Notes: generated by a model from the sequence alone, not told the origin. DNA of 13,742 bases from Rachicladosporium sp. CCFEE 5018 (GCA_002077045.2 KZ111152.1:1091130-1104871), one strand, 5' to 3'; counted from the first letter of the stretch, positions 1-7,899 are shown. Numbers and translations are program-made.

Positions 1-585
1 AAACTCACAGGCCTGAAACAGCAATCCCTGGCTCTTCTCCGAATCATTCTCTCAACCCACCGAAAGTACGCCACGCAATGGTACGCGCCCTCGCTCACAG
101 CCGTGCTCAGCCTCCGAGGGAACCTGGACCAGTCCTCCTCGCACATCCTCGCAGACCTCGAACGCACAGTCTCCGAGCTCGTCAGACTCACGCCCTCCCC
201 CGAGCCCAGCTTAAACGCCATCATCGCCCTCCTCCCCCTCTCCTCCACCGCCTCGCCGCGAGCCACCGTCCTCGCGCTCTCCACCCTGCGCTCCCTCCTA
301 ACGCTCCCACGGCCCAAACCCCTCACTCTCGAGCCCTCACTCCGAACGCGGCTAGCAGGCACAGCAGCGCAACTTATCGGCGACGCGGACGCGGAGGTCC
401 GCAAAGCGGGCGTGGAGCTGGCTTGTGAGGTGTTCGTTAGGCTGTATAAGGGTGGTGGGGAGGAGGGGGGAGAGGTTGTGGGGAAGGAGGGGTTTTGGGG
501 CGAGTTCAGGGGCGTGGATGAGGGGAGGATGGGGTTGTTGAGTTATTATATTGCGAGACGGGAGGGCGCTGTAGGGGTTGCGTAG
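1..585 (+). CDS. STU1: STU1 / CLASP microtubule-stabilising protein, C-terminal part (5' end outside window)
   Basis: The reading frame is open from base 1 to a TAG at 583-585 and gives the last 194 residues of a longer protein. The fragment is alpha-helical and HEAT-like. It begins with a K-Q-Q-S-L-A-L-L-R-I helix, later has a DADAEVRKAGVELACEVF helix, and ends with FWGEF...LLSYYIARREG. A terminal FW...LL-YYIA(R/K) signature after an AVELG-like helix is what I recall from the C-terminus of fungal Stu1/CLASP proteins. These bind microtubule plus ends and the spindle midzone and promote microtubule rescue. No intron is needed in the visible part. The tail before the FW motif is glycine and glutamate rich and encoded by G-runs. 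The gene converges on the lipase gene. Another HEAT-repeat protein is possible because the N-terminal TOG domains lie outside the window. Confidence 0.72.
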   Translation, partial: KLTGLKQQSLALLRIILSTHRKYATQWYAPSLTAVLSLRGNLDQSSSHILADLERTVSELVRLTPSPEPSLNAIIALLPLSSTASPRATVLALSTLRSLLTLPRPKPLTLEPSLRTRLAGTAAQLIGDADAEVRKAGVELACEVFVRLYKGGGEEGGEVVGKEGFWGEFRGVDEGRMGLLSYYIARREGAVGVA

Positions 586-1099
586 GGCGAAGAGATGGAA
601 GGGAGTTAACAGTGGGATGGAAGCAGGTAGAGGGTGAGCCTCGCGGCAAGGATTGGGCGTTCACGATTGGCGTTGGGGCTGACTTTGTACGATGAGGTTC
701 GGAAAAGCGTAGTACGCTTAGGCAGCAATGCGGTCTTCGTAGTCCGGAATGAAAGTCATGAGACAAATCGCATGTCTGTCACTTGCCTGACACTTCCGTA
801 CGTCTAAACGATTGTGATCAGCCACACGAATGACAGAAAGAAGCGGACGACTCGAGCAGTCGACAACGCTAGTACAGACTGCGCTGCGTCGACGGATCCA
901 TGAGGATGCTGCCTACGAGAGATGCTGGAGGAGATCACACACTCGTCGACAGCCTGGGTAAATGCATACACTTCCGGCGCGGCAAAACGCCAGCATCGTC
1001 GTTCACGGCGGATTGCTGAGCAGTCCGCTTGATGTTGTCACTCGCGTGCCAATGACTATAAGCTTGTTTGAACATTGCATGCGTCTTGTTACGTTCTGA
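586..1099. other. Intergenic region between convergent genes
   Basis: About 510 bases between the stop of the STU1-like gene and the stop of the lipase gene, so it should hold both 3' untranslated regions and polyadenylation sites. I see no supported coding exon, tRNA or repeat. Three GTCGAC hexamers (859-864, 888-893, 945-950) are the only local clustering and I assign no role to them. Confidence 0.6.
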
Positions 1100-2422
1100 C
1101 TACAGAGCATAAGACTTCACAGCAGGCTCAGCACTCAATCTCGGCGCACCGGCTCCGAGTCTATTCACACTGTCAGCTGCCACCCATAGACAGAGCACGA
1201 TGAAGAATACTCACATAATTCCATCAACCAGCGAATTAATGTCGCCCTCCAGCTGATTCGTAATACTAACCTGCATCCCCTTTGCCTCAACTCTAAAGCA
1301 CGCCGTAAGCGCTGAAGGTAGCGTGCGTGTGAGACTCGCAGTGCCGCCATGGTTGAGGGCATCTAGGGCGAAAGCGAAGGCCGCGGCGTCGATGGTCATG
1401 AAGACGTGGTCTGTGATCCGGAGAGGACAGAGTTGCTGGATTGCGAGGACTTTTGCGCCGGGGAGGGCGGCGTTGGGCGCGGAGGGGACGACGACTTCGT
1501 CGGTCTGTGCGGTGTCAGCATGGACAGGAACACCACCTCCACGTTTCCAGAAGTCTGAAGGTCTCGACGTAGCGATCTCCTTGCCCGAGCATCTGTTCAG
1601 TAGGCTGTGACAGGCATTCATTGATCCAAGTACCGTGGAGAGTCGAATAACTCGGAGATACGCTCTCGCTGATGCAGCGACGCGAGAGGGACATTCGCAG
1701 CGAGAGTGATAGTAGCTCAAGACCCTCCGAACTTTCGGGGGAGCGAAGGTACTGGGGAGAGAGGGAAGACTTACGAGGGTGTAGATCGCGGTGGTGGGCA
1801 CGAGAGCACGGAAGTCCTTAGCTTGAAGCGCGCGGTAATAGTTACTCCCTTGCGCCTGTTGCCAGAGGCTTGCTTGGCACTGGATACCGCGGCATACTGG
1901 TGACAGTCTGCTGTCCAATAGCGCGACACCAGTGAAATCTGGAGACAGTGGGATGAAGGCTCGCGTCACTGCTCGCGCACTCGGCCAGAATCGTAAAGCC
2001 CACTGCGTATCCGGACCACCTTGGCTGTGGCTGATGACTGCGACTTGCGCGCCGTTGGAGAGTAAGGAGAGGTACTTGAGGTTGTAGGCAATGTACTCGG
2101 ACGAGACTTGCATGTCGCCCATAGCGCGATTGGGGAGTGTGACATAGCATGCTGTGTAGCCGTTGGCTTTCAAGGCGGGCACGTAGCCCTCGGCCCAGGT
2201 CTCTGCGCCAGTGGAGGTAGTTCCGTGAACGAGGAGGACTCCAGGTGACGATGCTGTGGGATTGCCATTGGGACATGTCAATGCTGCGGCCAGTGTGTCC
2301 TGACTAACCGAGAAGGGCGCATCGCCAGACGAGGCGAGGTTGGGTGCTGATCGTGGAAGGACTGGAAGTGCATGGGTGGCGACGGTCAGGAGCGAGAGAT
2401 AGAGACCAGTGCACGAGAACAT
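1100..2422 (-). CDS. Secreted lipase, Candida antarctica lipase B (CALB)-like
   Basis: Model: exons 2422-1775, 1504-1215 and 1160-1100, giving 332 residues against about 340 for CALB precursors. An upstream in-frame ATG at 2584 would bury the signal peptide, so the ATG at 2422 is preferred. Residues 1-18 look like a signal peptide (MFSCTGLYLSLLTVATHALP). The core follows CALB: VLLVHGTTSTG oxyanion region at 62-72, nucleophile Ser133 in SHSQGG, Asp218 in TDEVVVP, His249 in ITDH. Cys50 and Cys92 match the CALB Cys22-Cys64 pair. Intron 1 (1505-1774, GTAAGT, CTGAC, CACAG) is placed so that IYTL-TDEVV is contiguous, as LYSATDEIV is in CALB. Intron 2 (1161-1214, GTGAGT to TAG) restores a C-terminus ending AEPAVKSYAL. 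The likely role is extracellular ester or triglyceride hydrolysis. Exact substrate is unknown. Confidence 0.85.
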
Positions 2423-3372
2423 CTTGGCTGCCGGTATGTGGTGAGTCTGTACAACGATCCCTTCAAGAAGTCCAAGCAGGAAGGCAGGCGGTATAAGCGT
2501 CCAGTATCGTCGTGAAAGAGAGTGACTTCCTCTCCATGAACAAGATACAGAAACAGCTATACAACCGATTGCACCCACCTCCAACCCAGTACAAGGCCAA
2601 CATCCCGGACGACTATCCTATACCAGTCCATCTCCGGCCCGCAGTCAAGACACTGTACGCTCCCGCGTGCAGGACATCTTCGCGCGTGATCTGGGCACGA
2701 GATGCCTGCTCTGCTCATCTGCCCATCACGTCGGGCTTATAGCTGTGACAAGCGTAGTGGCGACTCTGTCCCCTCAATGGCCATGCAAGCACGCGACATG
2801 ATTTCCGGATCTGGACCGGCGATGTCAGGGTAGCGCGAAGGGAGATGTAGTTGTGAGGAGCCGGCGAATGAGGGGAGTGAAGAGGCGATGGACCTTGATC
2901 CGATGCCAAAGGTTATTCTCCGCGTCTTGGCGATGGCAGGGGTGTGGACTGTAGACTTCACTCCTTGGCGATCACCTCTAGCAAGTCGGTCAGATAGTCT
3001 GCTCTGTATTTTCAAATGGCGGCAGCCAGTGACTCTAGCCCTTCCAAGACTAGCGATATCGTCGACGTGAGATCTTTGGGACATGCAGCGCCTTGCACGT
3101 TGCTGCCAACACATCGGCTCACATGTTAAGCACTGAGGATCCCTACGTAGCTTTCCACGACTCTGCCGATCTATGCAACAACCAACGAGATACGTCAAGA
3201 CCATCCGGATGTATAGCTAACATGGGCTTCGCCCGCTGCTACGCTGGTCTCTTCCTTCGCGCCATGCACGACAAGTAACAGATTTGGGCTGACACTGATC
3301 TGCATTGACGGAAAGCTACCAAAGAGCATTACATGTGGGACAACATCATTCGGATGTTGCCATCGACTTCTC
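2423..3372. other. Long intergenic region upstream of the lipase, no supported gene
   Basis: About 950 bases. It should contain the lipase promoter at its left end and the 3' region of the unknown gene at its right end. Open frames exist, the longest being 155 codons on the minus strand (3204-2737). Their translations are rich in Arg, Ser and Cys, lack any recognisable domain and have no splice context, so I do not call a gene. No terminal inverted repeats, transposase motif or tandem repeats were seen. Confidence 0.5.
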
Positions 3373-3819
3373 CTAATCAGTATCACGCCCCGGCAGCGTT
3401 ACAGTCCTCCTTCCCGGGATAATCACAATCTCTTCTCTCCCTTCCGACTCCCTGATCTCAAAGACATCGCTCACTTTCATTACCTGCAGGCTTCTAGCCG
3501 TTTCACGCCAGAGCCGAATAGTACGTTGCCAGCGCTCGTGGACCTCTTCATGTAACTTCAGCAACACGGATTCGAGCAGGTCGTCTAGAATATCGTGGAA
3601 GCCGTGAAGCAAGAGATCTCGCTCTTCGCACCAATCGATCAGGGGTTTGTATGTCAGTAGCCATGCGAAGAAGTGGTCGTGCTGCGGGTCCCGGAGAGCT
3701 TTCACAGGATCGGAAAACGCGGCCGTGATGAAGCCAGTGGGTGATCCGGCGTCAGATGGGACAAGGATCTTCTGGCCTGCGTAGGCCGGACAAAAGTACG
3801 GCGTGAGAATAGCCGGCAT
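3373..3819 (-). CDS. Hypothetical protein, 148 aa, family not recognised
   Basis: Single open frame from ATG at 3819 to TAG at 3373. I do not recognise the family. The composition looks like a folded protein: mixed hydrophobic and charged residues, an aromatic N-terminal part with two cysteines (residues 10 to 60, with a DHFFAWLL segment), then a long amphipathic helix around residues 70-112 rich in Leu, Glu, Arg and Trp, and a basic tail with alternating valine and isoleucine (EEIVIIPGRRTV). There is no signal peptide or membrane segment. The start is uncertain: a second ATG about 43 bases upstream is in another frame and cannot be joined without an intron. It lies 950 bases upstream of the lipase and about 200 bases downstream of the peroxiredoxin-like gene, all on one strand. 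It could be a lineage-restricted gene, or the last exon of a longer one. Confidence 0.5.
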   Translation of the reverse strand: MPAILTPYFCPAYAGQKILVPSDAGSPTGFITAAFSDPVKALRDPQHDHFFAWLLTYKPLIDWCEERDLLLHGFHDILDDLLESVLLKLHEEVHERWQRTIRLWRETARSLQVMKVSDVFEIRESEGREEIVIIPGRRTVTLPGRDTD

Positions 3820-4025
3820 AGCTCACTGCGCTGAGAGACAGATCATTCGTGTTGCCTGCCATGGCGGTAGTATAGTGTCAGCTCGTCAGCCCTCACGTTT
3901 GCTTCGCGATCTGAGTAGATCGTAGGTGCGACAGGATGCATCGGCACCAAGCTGTATGCGCCGAAAACACCGCCTGCCTTTAGCGTAAACAGCCAGATCG
4001 CCACGATGTGCTGCAGGCAATGCTT

Positions 4026-4631
4026 TCAGAGCTTTGCCTCCTGGCCCGAAGCCTCCAGGACTTGCACACCCTCCTCGAAGTCCACCTTCTCGTCAGCCCT
4101 CCCTGCAACGCCACCCCACCTCACAACACCCTCCCCATCCACGCCAAAGCTCCCAGCCATCTGCCACCGACTACCACTCTCAGTAGGTCGATTCCAGATC
4201 CCCTCTTCCTTCCCCAGCTTCCACACACTCCACATACTCGCTGGACTCAGCACATGAGCATAGCTACTCACTCCAAGTCCCCAAGCAGCATAGATCTCCC
4301 TCTGCTCATCGACAATAACGCGAAGATTGTCGGGCTCGCTGCCGGCCTGCGGGAGAGACTTGAGCCACGTCTCGGTAGCGGCGTCAGAGGAGTGTGAGAC
4401 GGCTATGAAGTCCAGGTCGCTGTTGGAGCGGGCAACCTCACGCAAGTTTAGGAAGGTCTTTTCGGCAAATGGGCAGCCGCAGTGACGGAGGAAAGTTATG
4501 ATGGCAGACTTGTTGGATTCGAGGGGTAGCTTGGGGTGATCGGGAGCCGAAGAGCCGATCGTTGGAGGCGCTGCTGGTAGACTAGGCGCCGTGGTCGAGA
4601 GCCAGGAGCCAAGCTCTTGTTGGAAGGTCAT
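4026..4631 (-). CDS. Peroxiredoxin-like (AhpC/TSA, PRXL2-type) thioredoxin-fold protein
   Basis: Intronless frame of 201 residues ending in TGA at 4026. The chosen ATG at 4631 is preceded by CCAACATC (A at -3). The open frame continues 67 codons upstream, but that stretch looks untranslated. Residues 42-60 (SAIITFLRH-CGCPFAEKTF) form the beta strand and active-site turn typical of fungal AhpC/TSA-like proteins. IVDEQREIYAAWGLG (106-120) is the second conserved block, where an Asp and an aromatic-glycine pair end the thioredoxin fold. GGVAGRADEKVDFEEGVQVL (173-192) closes the domain. Cysteines are Cys51 and Cys53; the position two residues after the Pro, where CPxC relatives have a resolving Cys, is Ala56. 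The protein probably reduces or senses peroxides or acts as a redox chaperone in the cytosol. Activity is not established for this subfamily. Confidence 0.75.
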   Translation of the reverse strand: MTFQQELGSWLSTTAPSLPAAPPTIGSSAPDHPKLPLESNKSAIITFLRHCGCPFAEKTFLNLREVARSNSDLDFIAVSHSSDAATETWLKSLPQAGSEPDNLRVIVDEQREIYAAWGLGVSSYAHVLSPASMWSVWKLGKEEGIWNRPTESGSRWQMAGSFGVDGEGVVRWGGVAGRADEKVDFEEGVQVLEASGQEAKL

Positions 4632-5370
4632 GATGTTGGTTCTTGGTCCTTGTACTACGGAGTTGTCCGATGGATTGTCACTCACGTGAACGCCAGATGT
4701 GAGAACTCGCGTGCTTGTGCAGTGAATTTCACAGTAGGGGTGACTGGATGCAACTTTCGGTGAGAGTACGCAATGGTTTCGAGCAAGAGAAGAGGAATGT
4801 AAAGTAACAGCCCGAGCTTCAAGATTGCGCATATAGCACTACGTCATCGGAAGGCGCGGAACTTCCATACTTACTAGTGAAGGAAGGCTCGATACTTACT
4901 CAATCATGGCTCGAACACATTACAAGTTCAGCGTAGTAACGATGTAAGTACGCTCAATGTGTCTGTTCAGGAGGTTCTCTTTCGCACCTTCCCTCGACGC
5001 CCGAAGGAATCTGAAAGGCGCGACTTCTGTTCCCGAGATGAAGCTTCAATCTACCAACGCTCCGTTCCAAACGATCTCATGAGGCCAGCGAAAGCAAGCG
5101 AGAAAGGTCGGGCAGATCCTACGATCTGCATCGCTGGGGTGAAGCCATACTCTCATGCGCTGTGCTATACTTACTGACTGGAAGGGAGGGGCCGGATTGT
5201 GAGGCCAGTTTGGAAGAAGTAGGGTTTAATTAGTAGCAGGCGATCGAGCACTTCGTCGCAGCATTGCCTCCTTTTCAACCCGCATGCATGGATCCTCGTG
5301 GTCCCAGTACGCCAGTAGCGCATTCTCATCAGTACGCAAAACCCTCGCAATTGTCACCAGTGCCGTCAAC
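4632..5370. other. Intergenic region: promoter of the peroxiredoxin-like gene and 3' region of PRS1
   Basis: About 740 bases without a supported coding exon. The part next to 4631 should be the leader and promoter of the redox gene. It holds a TATA-like CTATATG on the minus strand near 4830 and an ATF/CREB-like octamer at 4840-4847. Three identical ATACTTACT words (4867, 4892, 5167) read GTAAGTAT on the transcribed strand and are described as a finding. The right half is PRS1 3' sequence. A 72-codon plus-strand frame at 4959-5177 has no recognisable features. Confidence 0.5.
4840..4847 (-). promoter_or_regulatory. Possible ATF/CREB-type site
   Basis: The minus strand reads ATGACGTA, a half-CRE with flanks like those bound by fungal Atf1/AtfA bZIP factors, about 210 bases upstream of the peroxiredoxin-like ATG. 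A stress-regulator site in front of a redox gene makes sense. A 6-8 bp match by eye is weak evidence. Confidence 0.25.
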
Positions 5371-7257
5371 TCAGTCGTAATGCTGATAAAGCTGACTAAT
5401 GCTCTCGCCGTGGTGATTTCGGCGAATCGCCTCAGCCAGCAAACCACTCACGTCGATCTCGATCAGCTTCTTGACTCCAATCTTCTTCTCGGCAGGGATG
5501 GGGAACGCGTTCGTAACCACGATCGCGTCGATCTCGTCGCATTCGTCCAATTCGCGCAGGCTGTCGCCACCGAAGAGACCGTGAGTCGCCATGCAGTAGA
5601 CCTTAGTCGCCCCGCCGCGCTTGCGAACAGTCTCTGCTGCAGCGATCCAGGAGCCAGCTTTGTCGATTATGTCATCGATGATCAGCACTGGTCGGCCTCG
5701 TACGTTACCCACAAGGGTGATGGTAGTCTCAATCTCCGGATTTTGAATCGCGTCCTCTTCCTCCTCGTCAGAGGCTGTCGCATCTCCAGTACCGCCAAGC
5801 CCATTCACGCCGTTGGTGCGGTGAGACGCTGTTGACATGAAGCTCTGTGTCATTGTGTCTGGTGGGTCGTCCTCACTCGAGTGACGATGGCCGTTGGTCG
5901 GGCGCGGGTAGATCTCCGACGTTGTGGAGGCGCTTGGGGAAGTGGCATCATCGTCAACGATATGACCGTGAATCAAGCGTCCTGTGACGACGTCGCGGGC
6001 AAGCTGCAACCATTAGCCATGGTGCATATAAGTCATGTGCAGATATGCTCACCTCATCTTCATCTTCACTACCAGCTGGGTCCTCGTACCCGTCCTCGTC
6101 CTTCCGAGGTGTTGCCACACCAGGCACAGTAGAGATGCGACGTAAAGAGAACTCGGGTCTGGCACTGCCATCTGTGCTGTCGAGCGAGTCAATCCGGGTC
6201 GAACGAGCCAGCGGACTCGAGGGCGGGTCAGTAGATCCGTTGACGAGGCGGTTGCGAGTGCCAGGTGCAAGATTGCTCCCAGCGCGCGATCGGTTAGACC
6301 AGTGCATTGGACTGTGCTGTTGCGAGTGCGTTGAGCTATGACTCGTGCTGTGATGAGCGAAGTCGTGATCGCTTGAATGGCTATGGCGTGGCTCTGGGGA
6401 GGTTGTGCGATCGTCTTGCGTTCCGTAAGTAGCACGGCCATCGACTGAGCCGTCTACGCCGTTGCTTTCCAGGATCACACTGTTCATCATACTGTTGAGA
6501 CCAGTATGCGGCCTGCGCCAGTCGGTAGTGACGATGCCAAAGCTAAGATTTAGCGCATCAGCCATGGATGTCACACGGCGAGTGCCACCAGGGTTTTTGC
6601 TGACGACCACAGTCTCCTGCCAATCAGCAACATTGCGCTTCAGCCATTTGGCCAGTAATGGCTCCGCTACGAGATTGTCAACGGGACATTTGAAGAAGCC
6701 CTGCATCTGACTCGCGTGCAAGTCCATTGTGATGACATGATTGACGCCCGCCACGTTCATCAGGTTCGCCAGCATGCGCGCTGTGATAGCGCCTCGGTGG
6801 GACTTCTTCTTCGACTGCCGAGAATAGGGAAAGTACGGAACCACAGCTGCCTGCATATCAGCATCGTGGCTCTGGTTTTTTGCAGCGATCAGCCTGACCA
6901 GTGATAGACCTCGCCGAGCCCCCCTTACAGGCATTGATCATGATGAGCAGTTCCATGACATTGTCGTTGATCCTGAGACGTCAGCTAGGTACTCGGTCTC
7001 GTAGTAAGTAAGCGCCTTACTTGGCACTGCCGCTCTGCACAATGAAGACATCCTGATCGCGGACTGAAGTTTCTGCGATCTCTTAGCATCGCCTCAGGCG
7101 ACTCAAGGTAGGTCCAGCACTCACTGATCTCCACACTCGTCTCCCCATTACTGAACTTCTTCAGATCCGCAATCGCAGGTTTCTGTCCCAAGCGCTCACA
7201 GATGCCCTCCACCAACTCAGGGTGCGAGGACCCCGAGAAAATACACGTCTGCCTCAT
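5371..7257 (-). CDS. PRS1: Ribose-phosphate pyrophosphokinase, Prs1-type subunit with large insertion
   Basis: Model: exons 7257-7125, 7072-7021, 6972-6899, 6846-6053 and 6003-5371, giving 561 residues. Introns of 52, 48, 52 and 49 nt have branch sites GCTAAG, GCTGAC, GCTGAT and GCTAAT. Intron 3 uses an unusual GTCAGG donor but restores ITAVVPYFPYSRQ exactly. The family makes PRPP from ribose 5-phosphate and ATP for nucleotide, His and Trp synthesis. Visible blocks: KKFSNGETSVEI (33-44), MELLIMINACKGGSAR, FPYSRQSKKK (R96), metal-site MDLHASQ (127-133), PVDNL, and VGNVRGRPVLIIDD (449-462), ending EAIRRNHHGESISQL. SKKKSHRGAITARMLANL and VSKNPGGTRRVTSMADAL match yeast Prs1 rather than Prs2-5 as I recall them. 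Residues about 200-443 are a Ser, His and acid-rich insertion at the site of the yeast Prs1 NHR, which is only about 100 residues. Catalytic positions are altered (see findings), so it probably works with a Prs3-like partner. Confidence 0.92.
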
Positions 7258-7899
7258 GTTGAATGCGGTCAGGCTAAGACGTAAAGCGAATGGATGCGAA
7301 GATCGTCCTCGAGCGAGGCATCCCGCAGTGTGGTGTGAGTAGACGAAGCGAGGTGGTGTTGGGTGCTACATGACTACGATAAAGAGCTCGACTGAAGTTC
7401 TCAATCGGCGTGAAATGATTAGCGAAAGGCTCGGGCCAGCCTTATGTCATCTGCGCTAGCCAGAACTGCCGAGAAGTCAATCCGTTGTGTCACGCGACTC
7501 TTGGCATTCACATGTGTTCGTGGGTTAATCAAGGTATTAATCAAGGTGTTAATCGAGATGCAATCGCAACGGCTGAGTTCGAGGGATGAGAAGACGGTGG
7601 TATAGAACGATTTCGTGATCTCGTAGGGTAAGATACAACGCTCAGGTACAACAATCAGTCTTTCCCATGCTGACCCGCCATCCTCCGTTCAAACCACCCA
7701 CTGCGTACTCATGCCTGCACGCCAGACGCCTAGCACGCTCGCTCGTAATGATGCCGCCATCTACGCCTTGCACAGGTCCCTCTTTCCACTATTCTCGTTG
7801 CCCTCCATATATTGTCGATTGTTTAATGTACCGACAATGATCAGGACTCGCTCCACATGCTTCTGCTTGTCTGTTCGCAGTAGAGCTCGCTCAACTCAA
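7258..7899. other. Intergenic region: PRS1 promoter and 3' region of the Pom33-type gene
   Basis: About 640 bases between two genes transcribed in the same leftward direction. The left part should hold the PRS1 leader and promoter and the right part the 3' end of the membrane-protein gene. The only structure I see is a three-copy 12-bp repeat at 7525-7558. A plus-strand open frame that begins at 7711 runs into the antisense of the Pom33-type gene and is a shadow of it. Confidence 0.5.
7525..7558 (+). repeat. Three-copy 12-bp tandem repeat with TTAATC core
   Basis: TTAATC occurs at 7525, 7537 and 7549, exactly 12 bases apart. The first two units are TTAATCAAGGTA and TTAATCAAGGTG; the third drifts to TTAATCGAGA. 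The block lies about 270 bases upstream of the PRS1 start codon. It may be a small minisatellite or an array of binding sites with a GATTAA core on the transcribed strand. The repeat is certain; any function is inference. Confidence 0.8.

Noticed and set aside
859..950. Three GTCGAC hexamers in 92 bases
   Set aside because: No spacing pattern, symmetry or link to a gene; probably chance.
2737..3204. 155-codon minus-strand open frame in the wide intergenic gap
   Set aside because: The translation is Arg, Ser and Cys rich without domain or helix pattern, and there is no splice or start context; likely chance in GC-rich DNA.
4683..4688. CACGTG palindromes (also near 8440 and at 13608) as bHLH sites
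   Set aside because: About three such hexamers are expected by chance in a window of this length, and one lies in an intron.
4632..4832. 67-residue N-terminal extension of the peroxiredoxin-like protein, perhaps a targeting peptide
   Set aside because: The stretch has no conserved look and the ATG at 4631 has better context and matches the usual start of the domain. Mitochondrial targeting cannot be excluded.
5391..5400. TGACTAA, a possible Yap1-type site
   Set aside because: It lies inside the last PRS1 exon and is explained by coding sequence.
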